From positions 62,001 to 126,000 of the forward strand of contig NZ_JARRAF010000004.1 in NCBI RefSeq assembly GCF_030129945.1: a DNA stretch of 64,000 bases, in the 5' to 3' direction. The notes below the pieces were generated by a model. That model had not been told where the DNA came from, made no database searches, and saw only the letters and a program-made list of their open reading frames with translations. Positions 9,945 through 19,263 of the stretch are shown here, piece after piece. The position numbers were made by a program, and so were the translations under genes. How positions within the stretch are numbered: position 1 is the stretch's first letter; every line of letters begins with the position of its first letter. Origin of the DNA: Parachitinimonas caeni. GTDB taxonomy: Bacteria > Pseudomonadota > Gammaproteobacteria > Burkholderiales > Chitinimonadaceae.

Positions 9945-11063
9945 GTGTTTGAACGTCATAATCGTGGCGCTTCTGCTGTGTTGGTCTGCCTGGATTTTGG
10001 AGACAGCGAGTATCAAGAAGCGGTGGAGGAGTTCAAGCTTTTGGCTTCCGGTGCAGGTATTGATCCTGTTGCGGTTGTTCAAGGGCGAAGACATCGACCA
10101 GATCCAGCTTTGTTTGCCGGAAGTGGTAAAGTCGAAGAAATTGCTGAAGTAGTGCGCCTACATGGCGCTCAAATGGTGATGTTCAATAGCACCTTGTCAG
10201 GTGCGCAGGAACGCAACCTTGAACGAGCTCTGCAATGTCGTGTAATTGATCGAACTAAGCTAATTCTGGACATATTTGGGCAACGTGCCCGAAGTCATGA
10301 AGGTAAGCTTCAAGTAGAGCTGGCCCAGCTGCAGTACTTGTCTACGCGCCTTGTAAAAGGGTGGACTCATCTGGAGCGTCAACGTGGTGGTATTGGTGTG
10401 AGGGGCGGGCCTGGTGAAACTCAGCTTGAGATTGACCGACGGCTGTTGAATGAAAGGATCAAAGCCTTAAAGGATAAATTACAGAGCCTTGGAAAACAAC
10501 GGGCGGTGCAGCGCCGGGCGCGCGAAAGAAGTCGGCAATTTTCAGTTTCCTTGGTAGGTTATACCAATGCGGGTAAGTCAACGCTCTTCAATTCACTGAC
10601 GCATGCAAATGCGTATGCTGCAGATCAGTTGTTCGCGACTTTGGATACAACAAGTCGCAAACTTTATCTGCAACCTGGTCAGCAAGTAGTTCTCTCCGAT
10701 ACCGTCGGATTTATAAGGCAATTGCCACATGGCTTGGTCGCGGCGTTTCGGGCTACTCTGGAAGAGACGGTTAGGTCTGATTTATTGCTACATGTGGTGG
10801 ATAGCCACAGTACCAGTCGCGATTCTCAGATTGAAGAGGTAAATAAAGTATTGAGTGAAATCAGTGCTTCCGATATTCCGCAGATATTGGTCTGGAACAA
10901 GATTGATCTGTGCGAATGGGAGCCCGGTATCGAGCGTGATGAGGTCGGCAGAATCAAGGCGGTAAAAGTTAGTGCAAAAACTGGTGTAGGACTTCAGTAT
11001 CTGCGAGATGCTTTGATCGAAATCACTGCAAATACAAATTCCAATAACTTGGAACCGACATAA
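9945..11063 (+). CDS. hflX: GTPase HflX
   Basis: Ribosome-associated GTPase that rescues stalled or heat-damaged ribosomes. The GTG start at 9945 gives the family N-terminus MFERHNRGASAVLV. The N-terminal HflX domain has the Gly-rich GGIGVRGGPGETQLE linker, and the G domain has P-loop GYTNAGKST and DTVGFIRQLPH. NKID is the specificity motif. It is 372 aa. It follows hfq and precedes hflKC, the classical order. Confidence 0.95.
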   Translation: MFERHNRGASAVLVCLDFGDSEYQEAVEEFKLLASGAGIDPVAVVQGRRHRPDPALFAGSGKVEEIAEVVRLHGAQMVMFNSTLSGAQERNLERALQCRVIDRTKLILDIFGQRARSHEGKLQVELAQLQYLSTRLVKGWTHLERQRGGIGVRGGPGETQLEIDRRLLNERIKALKDKLQSLGKQRAVQRRARERSRQFSVSLVGYTNAGKSTLFNSLTHANAYAADQLFATLDTTSRKLYLQPGQQVVLSDTVGFIRQLPHGLVAAFRATLEETVRSDLLLHVVDSHSTSRDSQIEEVNKVLSEISASDIPQILVWNKIDLCEWEPGIERDEVGRIKAVKVSAKTGVGLQYLRDALIEITANTNSNNLEPT

Positions 11064-11067
11064 GACT

Positions 11068-12252
11068 ATGGCACAACAAGACCCTCAATGGGGACGTCGA
11101 AATAACGATGGTCCGCCAGATCTTGACGAAATATTCCGGAATTTTAAACGCCGATTGCAACAATTTTTTGGTGGTAAAGGCTCCGCACAGGACCCAGAAC
11201 CTCCGGCTGCTTCAGCTGTAAATGGTGGCTTAATTATTGCGGGTTTGATTTTTGTATTTTTATGGCTGTCGAGTGGGTTTTATGTCGTCGATGAACGTGA
11301 AGATGCCGTTCTGATTCGATTTGGCAGCTACTTAGAAACTGTTAAGGAGTCAGGACTGCATTGGCATATGCCCTATCCCATAGAGAGGGCTGAGATTGTA
11401 AATGTTACTGAATATAGAAGTCTGAAGCTTGGCGTGAAGGGAGAGGCTGGAACAGCACAGGAAGCCTTGATGGTGACTGGCGACCAGAATTTGATCGAAG
11501 TGCAGCTTGAAATTCAATTCAACGTCAAAGATGCCAAAGACTATGCCTTCAATAATTTGATTCAAGAAAAAGATGGTCGTGATTTGGTGCGGCAGGTGGC
11601 TCAGACCGCAGTGAGAGAAGTCGTTGGACGTAGTCGGGTTGATTCGGTACTTAACGAAGATCGGGGAGCGATTGCCGATACCACCAAGAGCATCATGCAG
11701 GTGCTGCTTGACAAATATGGTTCGGGTATATCTTTGTCCAGGCTGAATATTTTGGATGTGCAGCCGCCAGAGCAGGTTCAGGAGGCTTTTGCAGACGCCG
11801 TTAAGGCTCGCCAAGATAAGGTTCGATTGATCAACGAAGGTAAGGCATATTCGAATGATGTTGTTCCGAAAGCAGCAGGTATTTCTGCTCGATTGAAAGA
11901 AGAGGCTGAGGCATACAAGTCTAGGGTTGTTTCGACGGCTGAGGGCGACGCTTCGAGATTTAAGCAAGTGGCTGCTGAATATGCGAAAGCGCCCGTGGTC
12001 ACGCGAGAGCGTATGTATCTTGAAGCCATGCAGCAGATATATACCAATACCACCAAGGTCTTGGTGGATCAAAAGTCAGGCGCTGGTAATTTTCTCTATC
12101 TACCTTTGGATAAGCTCATTCAGTTAAGTGGGCAAGGTACCAGTGTGGCTGATAACACTAACAAGCCGGCGGCAGATCCATCCGGCAACTTAGAGTCAGG
12201 CCCAAGGGCTAGGCTGGATTTGTCGGTACGTGGTGAGAGGGAGGGGCGCTAA
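11068..12252 (+). CDS. hflK: FtsH protease modulator HflK
   Basis: Inner-membrane SPFH protein that forms the HflKC cage around FtsH and limits its access to substrates. It has a polar Gln/Gly-rich N-terminus, one membrane helix at about residues 54-70 (GLIIAGLIFVFLWLSSGFYVV), and an SPFH domain starting DEREDAVLIRFG. A coiled-coil and a Pro/Gly tail follow. It is 394 aa. hflC begins on the next base. Confidence 0.95.
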   Translation: MAQQDPQWGRRNNDGPPDLDEIFRNFKRRLQQFFGGKGSAQDPEPPAASAVNGGLIIAGLIFVFLWLSSGFYVVDEREDAVLIRFGSYLETVKESGLHWHMPYPIERAEIVNVTEYRSLKLGVKGEAGTAQEALMVTGDQNLIEVQLEIQFNVKDAKDYAFNNLIQEKDGRDLVRQVAQTAVREVVGRSRVDSVLNEDRGAIADTTKSIMQVLLDKYGSGISLSRLNILDVQPPEQVQEAFADAVKARQDKVRLINEGKAYSNDVVPKAAGISARLKEEAEAYKSRVVSTAEGDASRFKQVAAEYAKAPVVTRERMYLEAMQQIYTNTTKVLVDQKSGAGNFLYLPLDKLIQLSGQGTSVADNTNKPAADPSGNLESGPRARLDLSVRGEREGR

Positions 12253-13131
12253 ATGAATAAGCTTTTGACAACAGCGCTGACGCTTTTGCTTGCATTGATG
12301 CTTGTTAATGCAAGTATTTTTACCGTTGATCAACGACAATATGCAATTGTCTTCCAGTTTCGTGAAGCTGTTCGAGTGATTACCAAGCCAGGAATACAAT
12401 TCAAGATTCCGTTGCTGCAGGATTATCGTTACTTCGATCGTCGTATCCAGACGATTGACGCTGATGAACCCGCAAGGATTCAAACTATCGAAAAAATGAA
12501 TCTTAAAGTCGATAGTTACGTAAAGTGGCAAATTGTTGATGTTGAAAGGTATTACAAGGCAGTTGGTACCGAGTCGCGCCAAGCTGCGGATCGTTTACGC
12601 AATACCGTCAATAACGTATTGCGCAACGAGTTTGCCCGTAGAACTGTGCAGGATGTGATATCCGGCAAGCGGGATGAGGTGATGGCTTTGGCACAGACGA
12701 TTGCTGATGCGGATGCTCGCCGTATTGGCGTACGCGTGATTGACGTCAGGGTGCGCCGTGTTGATTTTGAGGATCGCACTAGCCAGTCGGTATTTGATCG
12801 AATGCAGTCTGAGCGAAAGGCGGTGGCGAATCAGTTGCGTGCAGAGGGGGCTGCTGAGGCAGAACAGATACGTGCTCAAGCTGATCGCACGAGAGAGGTG
12901 ATGCTGGCTGAGGCATACAATCATGCACAACAAGTAAAGGGTGAGGGCGATGCCAAGGCGTCCGCCATTTATGCACAAGCGTATGGGCAGAATCCTGAAT
13001 TCTATAGTCTTTATAAGAGTCTGGACGCTTATAAACAGAGCTTTAAAAGTCGTACTGATGTAATGGTTTTGGACCCTAGTTCTGACTTCTTTAAATACCT
13101 GAAGACACCTGGACGAAGTGGGGGTAAGTAG
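12253..13131 (+). CDS. hflC: FtsH protease modulator HflC
   Basis: Partner of HflK. The N-terminal membrane anchor (LLTTALTLLLALMLVNASIF) is followed by an SPFH domain (TVDQRQYAIVFQFREAV) and a long Ala/Glu-rich helical segment (AEQIRAQADRTREVMLAEA). It is 292 aa. It starts directly after the hflK stop, so equal expression by coupling is likely. The small DUF2065 gene that often sits between hflC and hisZ was not found here. Confidence 0.96.
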   Translation: MNKLLTTALTLLLALMLVNASIFTVDQRQYAIVFQFREAVRVITKPGIQFKIPLLQDYRYFDRRIQTIDADEPARIQTIEKMNLKVDSYVKWQIVDVERYYKAVGTESRQAADRLRNTVNNVLRNEFARRTVQDVISGKRDEVMALAQTIADADARRIGVRVIDVRVRRVDFEDRTSQSVFDRMQSERKAVANQLRAEGAAEAEQIRAQADRTREVMLAEAYNHAQQVKGEGDAKASAIYAQAYGQNPEFYSLYKSLDAYKQSFKSRTDVMVLDPSSDFFKYLKTPGRSGGK

Positions 13132-13174
13132 GTTATTGGTGTTTGGCAGTTATTCGTATTTGTGTAAAGTGAGT

Positions 13175-13204
13175 TGCCCTCGAATTAATTTCGAGGGCAT
13201 TTTG
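13175..13204 (+). terminator. Terminator after hflC
   Basis: Ten-bp perfect stem TGCCCTCGAA / TTCGAGGGCA with a 5-nt loop, followed by TTTTG. It closes the hflX-hflK-hflC transcript. Confidence 0.85.
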
Positions 13205-13273
13205 CTGTCTGTGAATTGCGTTGTACCAGGGTCTGGCTTGCCGTTCATTTTTGTCAATTTGGAGTAGGTTTAA

Positions 13274-14446
13274 GTGTCGATTGCATCCATGCAACACTGG
13301 ATATTGCCGGAAAATATTTCAGACGTACTGCCACCAGAGGCAAGGCGTATTGAGTTTCTGCGGCGTAAGCTGCTGGATTGCTGTTCCCGGTTTGGGTATG
13401 AATTGGTGATGCCCCCGCTACTGGAATACGTCGAGTCACTTTTTACTCTAGAGGATGCTGCTCTTGATCTAAAGACATTTAAGTTGACGGATCAATTATC
13501 TGGGCGGCAGATGGGGTTGCGTGCTGATATTACTCCTCAAGTTGCACGGATTGATGCACATTTACTCAATCGGCACGGCGTAACGCGACTGTGCTATGCC
13601 GGTTCGATTGTGAATACCCGACCGGATGGCATTTTGAGTTCCCGTGAACCACTGCAGGTTGGAGCTGAGTTGTACGGCCACGATGGCCTCACTGCGGATG
13701 TTGAGATCATCGAATTGATGCATTCATGCCTGAAGTTGGCAGGAGTGGAGAGTATTCATCTGGACGTTGGCCATATTGGACTATTTTTAGCCTTGGCTGA
13801 CGAGGCGGAGCTGAGTGGTGATCTGCGGCAGGCAATTTTTAATGCAATGCAGAAGAAAAATTTACCTGAGCTCGCGACACTTACTGCACACTTACCCGAG
13901 ACTATTCGCAAAGGCATTACCTCTTTGCCTCAGCTTTATGGTGGAGTGGGAGTATTGCATGATGCAGCAAGACTTTTGCCGGATTTTCCTCAAATTCGTT
14001 CCGCATTGAGTGATTTACAGCTGCTATCTGAAGCTTTGCAGCTGCTGGGGATTGAGGTCTTTTTTGACTTGGCTGAATTGCGGAGTGGTTACTATCACAC
14101 AGGGCTGGTTTTTGCTGCATATGCTCCGGGCTGGTCTAACGCGATTGCCAGAGGTGGCCGTTATGATCGAGTGGGAGAAAAATTCGGTCGACCCAGGCCC
14201 GCGACGGGCTTTAGTGTTGACTTGAAGGAACTGGCTTGGAAGTTGCCACCACCTCCTGCCAGACCGGCTATCTTGTCTCCTGATTGCATCGATCCCGCTC
14301 TAATTGAGTTAACCCGTTCGCTACGTGCTTCCGGTGAGACTGTAGTGGTCAAGCTTGGGGATGTCATGGATGTTGATGAACTCAAGGCGGATCGAGAAAT
14401 TCGGCAGGTTGCTGACAAGTGGATAGTTGTGCCGATTGATGTCTGA
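13274..14446 (+). CDS. hisZ: ATP phosphoribosyltransferase regulatory subunit HisZ
   Basis: Histidyl-tRNA synthetase paralogue that activates the short form of HisG in histidine biosynthesis. It is 390 aa. It keeps the class II fold (WILPENISDVLPPEARRIE, LRADITPQVARID, IARGGRYDRVGEKFGR) but lacks the C-terminal anticodon domain. The GTG at 13274 has GGAG nine bases upstream. An ATG at 13289 is the alternative start and would remove five residues. The hisZ-purA adjacency is common in betaproteobacteria. Confidence 0.93.
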   Translation: MSIASMQHWILPENISDVLPPEARRIEFLRRKLLDCCSRFGYELVMPPLLEYVESLFTLEDAALDLKTFKLTDQLSGRQMGLRADITPQVARIDAHLLNRHGVTRLCYAGSIVNTRPDGILSSREPLQVGAELYGHDGLTADVEIIELMHSCLKLAGVESIHLDVGHIGLFLALADEAELSGDLRQAIFNAMQKKNLPELATLTAHLPETIRKGITSLPQLYGGVGVLHDAARLLPDFPQIRSALSDLQLLSEALQLLGIEVFFDLAELRSGYYHTGLVFAAYAPGWSNAIARGGRYDRVGEKFGRPRPATGFSVDLKELAWKLPPPPARPAILSPDCIDPALIELTRSLRASGETVVVKLGDVMDVDELKADREIRQVADKWIVVPIDV

Positions 14447-14598
14447 TGCACTGTAGTAAGTTGGTAATTTACTTGCAGACTTGTTTGCGGCGCACGTTTT
14501 CTGATTTGGTTCACGGTTCTTGGCTGTAAATTTCAGTGAGCAATGAGTGTATGAGCTACCCTTTACGTGAGGGTGGGGTTGGACTTGGGTTGAAGTAG

Positions 14599-15930
<1,332 letters not shown>

Positions 15931-15938
15931 CTAGCAAC

Positions 15939-15965
15939 AAGAGCGGCAGCTTGCCGCTCTTTTAT
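15939..15965 (+). terminator. Terminator after purA
   Basis: Ten-bp stem AAGAGCGGCA / TGCCGCTCTT with a 3-nt GCT loop and a T-rich tail, nine bases after the purA stop. Confidence 0.9.
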
Positions 15966-16064
15966 TGCACGGCATGGCAACTGACTGCATCACACAGCTT
16001 GGTTGTAAAGGCGTGGGCTTATTCTGCTGTTTTGGTCTGTATGCGAAGAGCTGGGCGGGAATGC

Positions 16065-16094
16065 AAAAAAGCCCTAGCATTTGCTAGGGCTTTT
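16065..16094 (-). terminator. Terminator of the downstream tRNA-Leu copy
   Basis: GCCCTAGCA / TGCTAGGGC stem flanked by A and T runs. Read on the minus strand it ends with GGGCTTTTTT, just 3' of the tRNA at 16106-16192. Confidence 0.88.
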
Positions 16095-16105
16095 CCTAAA
16101 TTTGA

Positions 16106-16192
16106 TGGTGCCCAGGAGAAGACTCGAACTTCCACGGTATTGCTACCGCTAGGACCTGAACCTAGTGCGTCTACCAATTCCGCCACCTGGGC
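16106..16192 (-). tRNA. tRNA-Leu (anticodon CAG), copy 1
   Basis: An 87-nt class II tRNA on the minus strand with encoded CCA. The acceptor is GCCCAGG / CCTGGGC, the D-loop contains GGCGGAATTGGTAGACG, and the anticodon stem CTAGG/CCTAG frames the CAG anticodon (complement of 16156-16158). A long variable arm follows, then T-arm GTTCGAGTC. It is identical to the copy at 16364-16450. Confidence 0.96.
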
Positions 16193-16236
16193 TTCGACTA
16201 ACTGCAAAGAACTTTTCAGTGCGTCGAGAGGTGTGA

Positions 16237-16264
16237 ATTATAACGTTTTATTGCCGCCTGTCAA
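16237..16264 (-). promoter_or_regulatory. Consensus sigma70 promoter for tRNA-Leu copy 1
   Basis: On the minus strand, TTGACA (16259-16264), a 16-nt spacer, then TATAAT (16237-16242). Both hexamers are perfect consensus. It lies about 45 bp upstream of the tRNA. Confidence 0.85.
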
Positions 16265-16323
16265 CAATAAATTCATAAAAACAACTTTGAATTATTTGGA
16301 TGACATTTGGAAGAAACAAAATA

Positions 16324-16354
16324 AAAAAGCCCCAGAATTATCTGGAGCTTTTTC
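16324..16354 (-). terminator. Terminator of the upstream tRNA-Leu copy
   Basis: Minus-strand stem AAAAAGCTCCAGA with TCTGGGGCTTTTT (one U-G pair) around a 4-nt loop, ending in a T run. It separates the two tRNA units. Confidence 0.85.
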
Positions 16355-16363
16355 TGAATTTGG

Positions 16364-16450
16364 TGGTGCCCAGGAGAAGACTCGAACTTCCACGGTATTG
16401 CTACCGCTAGGACCTGAACCTAGTGCGTCTACCAATTCCGCCACCTGGGC
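16364..16450 (-). tRNA. tRNA-Leu (anticodon CAG), copy 2
   Basis: An 87-nt tRNA with sequence identical to the copy at 16106-16192. The CAG anticodon is the complement of 16414-16416, and CCA is encoded. It has its own promoter upstream (16494-16521) and terminator downstream (16324-16354), so the two copies are separate transcription units. Confidence 0.96.
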
Positions 16451-16493
16451 TTCGATTTGCTGTAATACTTAGTCAGCGCGTCGAGAGATGCGC

Positions 16494-16521
16494 ATTTTAG
16501 AGAATCTGAACGGTGTGTCAA
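16494..16521 (-). promoter_or_regulatory. Promoter for tRNA-Leu copy 2, with GC discriminator
   Basis: On the minus strand, TTGACA (16516-16521), 16 nt, TAAAAT (16494-16499), then GCGC immediately after. A GC-rich discriminator is typical of stringently controlled stable-RNA promoters. The -35 lies 5 bp from the rnr start codon on the other strand. Confidence 0.8.
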
Positions 16522-16525
16522 CACT

Positions 16526-18805
16526 ATGAACGCTAAAAAATCAAAAATTAAATCTGCTAATTTTAAATCCCTTAGAGAATCAGACCCCTATCTGGAGGAG
16601 GAGCGAAAAAAATATCCGACGCCGCTGCCCAGCCGGGCATTCATGCTGGAGGTCATGGCGCAAAGAGGGGTGCCGATGTTCTCGGATGAACTGGCTCAGC
16701 TCTTTGAAATTTCGAAGCAAGAGCTGGAATTTTTCACGCGTCGCTTAAGTGCCATGGCTCGTGACGGTGAGATCGTTGTCAATCGCAAAGGCGCTATTTG
16801 TGTTGCAGACAAGCTTGACCTGATCAAGGGACGGGTACAGGGGCATCCAGAAGGCTTTGGTTTTGTTATCCCTGAGGACGGCAGCCCAGATCTATTCCTT
16901 TCGCCGAAAGAGATGCACAAGGTCTTGCATGGCGACAAAGTCATGGCAAGGGAGATTGGGCTTGATCGTCGCGGGCGGCGCGAAGGCAAGGTTGTTGAAG
17001 TGCTGGATCGTGGTAATAGGCTCGTTGTGGGGAGATTACATTCCGAGCGCGGCGTAGCCTTTGTGATTGCCGAAGATAAACGCATCAGCCAGGACATTCT
17101 GATTGCCCAAGGAGCCGATGCAGGTTTGCCCGCCAAGCCGGGCCAGGTGGTGGTGGCCGAGATCCTTTCTCAGCCCAGCAAGTATGCGCAGTGTGTGGCG
17201 AAGGTGGTTGAAATCCTTGGGGATTATGGAGATCCGGGGATGGAAATCGAGATTGCCTTGCGTAAACATAATTTGCCGCATGTGTTTTCTGATGCCGCGT
17301 TGGCGCAGGCAAAAAAGACACCAAGCAAGGTGCGTAAGCTAGATTGGAAAACTCCTGAAGGCTTGAAGCGTGTGGATCTTCGCGATATTCCTCTGGTGAC
17401 GATTGATGGCGAAACCGCTAGAGACTTTGATGATGCGGTCTTTGCTGAACGCAAAGGCAAAGGCTGGCGCTTGGTGGTGGCGATTGCAGACGTTAGCCAC
17501 TATGTCCGGCCGGGGGATGCGTTGGATGAAACAGGTTATGAGCGGGGTAACTCCGTGTATTTCCCTCGCCGCGTCATCCCAATGCTGCCGGAAGCGCTGT
17601 CGAATGGCATTTGCTCATTGAATCCGGACGTCGAGCGTTTATGCATGGTATGCGACATGACCATCGGGGCGCGGGGCGTGGTTAAGGATTACCGTTTTTA
17701 TCCGGCGGTGATGTTGTCTCAGGCACGTTTTACTTACACCGAGGTATGGAACATTCTGCAAGAGCCGCAAGGTGTCGCAGCGCAGAAGCGGGCGTCGCTG
17801 GTCCCTCACCTCCAGGAACTGTACGCGCTATTCAATGTGTTGTTGCAAGCCAGGCAGCGCAGAGGGGCAATTGATTTTGATACCACTGAGACGCAGATGA
17901 TCTTCAACGACGTGGGCAAAATCGAAAAGATCGTGCCAGTTCATCGGAATGACGCCCACCGCCTGATTGAGGAATGCATGCTGGCTGCTAACGTTTGTGC
18001 TGCAGAATTCCTGCGTAGCAATCGGCACAAAGCTCTGTATCGGATTCATGAGGGGCCAACCGAGGAAAAGCTCGATAATCTGCGGCGGTTCCTGAACGAG
18101 CGTGGTTTGAGCTTAGGCGGCGCAGAAGAGCCGACCACCAAGGACTATGCGAAGCTGGCGGAACAGATCAAAGCCCGTCCCGATGCGGCGCTGTTGCAGA
18201 CCATGTTGCTTCGTTCCATGCAACAAGCGGTGTATAGCCCGGACAAAGTCGGCCACTTTGGTTTGGCATATGAGTCTTACACCCACTTCACTTCCCCGAT
18301 ACGGCGCTACCCGGACTTATTGGTACATCGGGCCATTAAGGCTGTGCTGTCTCAGACCGAGTACAAGCCGGGCAAGTGGAAGGATATTGGTGAGCATTGC
18401 TCGGCAACTGAGCGTCAGGCCGATGATGCAACGCGCGACGTGGAGAATTGGCTCAAGTGCTACTACATGCGCGACAAGCTTGGCGAGGTTTTCTCCGGTA
18501 CGGTCAGCGCCATTACCAGCTTCGGCTTGTTCGTGTTGCTTGACGATGTGTTCGTGGAAGGTCTCGTGCATATTTCCGAATTGGGAAGCGACTATTTCCA
18601 CTACGAAAAGGGGCGGCACGAGTTGCGTGGAGAACGTAGCGGCAAGGTCTATCGGCTCACAGATCGTTTGACCATCAAGGTTGCCCGAGTCGATCTGGAA
18701 ACCAGCAAAATTGACTTCGTATTGGTGGAAACGCCGCGTGAGCGTGTGTCGGCCGAGGCAGCGCCTGCAATACCCGCCAAAGGCCGTAAGCGGGTCAAAC
18801 GCTAG
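16526..18805 (+). CDS. rnr: Ribonuclease R
   Basis: Processive 3'-5' exoribonuclease that degrades structured RNA. It is 759 aa. It has an N-terminal winged-helix region, cold-shock OB domains (IKGRVQGHPEGFGFVIPEDG, shown in part), and the RNB catalytic domain with the metal-binding Asp cluster TARDFDDA at about residue 300. An S1 domain (SGTVSAITSFGLFVLLDD) and a short basic tail follow. No clear Shine-Dalgarno precedes 16526, and the start abuts the divergent tRNA promoter. rlmB, a frequent neighbour, does not follow. Confidence 0.95.
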   Translation: MNAKKSKIKSANFKSLRESDPYLEEERKKYPTPLPSRAFMLEVMAQRGVPMFSDELAQLFEISKQELEFFTRRLSAMARDGEIVVNRKGAICVADKLDLIKGRVQGHPEGFGFVIPEDGSPDLFLSPKEMHKVLHGDKVMAREIGLDRRGRREGKVVEVLDRGNRLVVGRLHSERGVAFVIAEDKRISQDILIAQGADAGLPAKPGQVVVAEILSQPSKYAQCVAKVVEILGDYGDPGMEIEIALRKHNLPHVFSDAALAQAKKTPSKVRKLDWKTPEGLKRVDLRDIPLVTIDGETARDFDDAVFAERKGKGWRLVVAIADVSHYVRPGDALDETGYERGNSVYFPRRVIPMLPEALSNGICSLNPDVERLCMVCDMTIGARGVVKDYRFYPAVMLSQARFTYTEVWNILQEPQGVAAQKRASLVPHLQELYALFNVLLQARQRRGAIDFDTTETQMIFNDVGKIEKIVPVHRNDAHRLIEECMLAANVCAAEFLRSNRHKALYRIHEGPTEEKLDNLRRFLNERGLSLGGAEEPTTKDYAKLAEQIKARPDAALLQTMLLRSMQQAVYSPDKVGHFGLAYESYTHFTSPIRRYPDLLVHRAIKAVLSQTEYKPGKWKDIGEHCSATERQADDATRDVENWLKCYYMRDKLGEVFSGTVSAITSFGLFVLLDDVFVEGLVHISELGSDYFHYEKGRHELRGERSGKVYRLTDRLTIKVARVDLETSKIDFVLVETPRERVSAEAAPAIPAKGRKRVKR

Positions 18806-19263
18806 GCGCTATTGACGTTTTTCCGGCCGACGTTTTTGCGGCCGCGCCGGGCTGAGTTTGGGGGCGGAGCGATACCCTTAAGGGAGTAGACCGTGAAGGG
18901 TAAGGAGCTAAAGCGCCAACCACCACACATGGCGGGGTGAGAGCAGCTCGGCGCGCGAATTAAGCGGCCCCTGACGACACCCTCTGCCCCAAAACCCGAC
19001 CCGGCCTTGCGTGGCGGTTGCCGCAAAGCGGCTTGTTGCCACGCCATCCCCCTTGAGGGATGGAGGGCCTCGCCGGATTTAAGCCGGTCGCCACATTGAT
19101 GGCCAGGTTGTAAAGCTTGCATCGTGCGCCAACAGCCTGTGAGCCGAGACGGGAAATCGCGTGATTTGCCACTAATCGGCGCGCTTTCGCCTTGCATCAG
19201 GCTCCAATCCGACGAAGCGCGATCCGGAAATTCAATGTCAACAGAGTCCAGGCAGATAGCGCA
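18806..19263. other. Gene-free stretch with hairpins and a dispersed intergenic element
   Basis: I see no credible gene in these 458 bp. The first part (GGCGCTATTGACGTTTT) and the segment 19071-19124 (ending CCAGGTTGTAAAGCTTGCAT) resemble the sequence after the GGDEF gene at 48733-48840. A nested stem lies at 19009-19044: GCGTGGC pairs with GCCACGC, and inside it GCCGC pairs with GCGGC. Confidence 0.55.

Noticed and set aside
16106-16450. Duplicated tRNA-Leu as an integration site of a mobile element
   Set aside because: No integrase, phage gene or att-like partial tRNA was seen around it, and both copies are intact with promoters.
15951-16472. 173-aa plus-strand open frame over the tRNA genes
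   Set aside because: It is repeated because it reads both identical tRNA genes; the tRNA structures explain the sequence.
18802-19197. 131-aa minus-strand open frame after rnr
   Set aside because: It covers hairpins and repeated intergenic sequence, and the protein has low-complexity composition with no family features.
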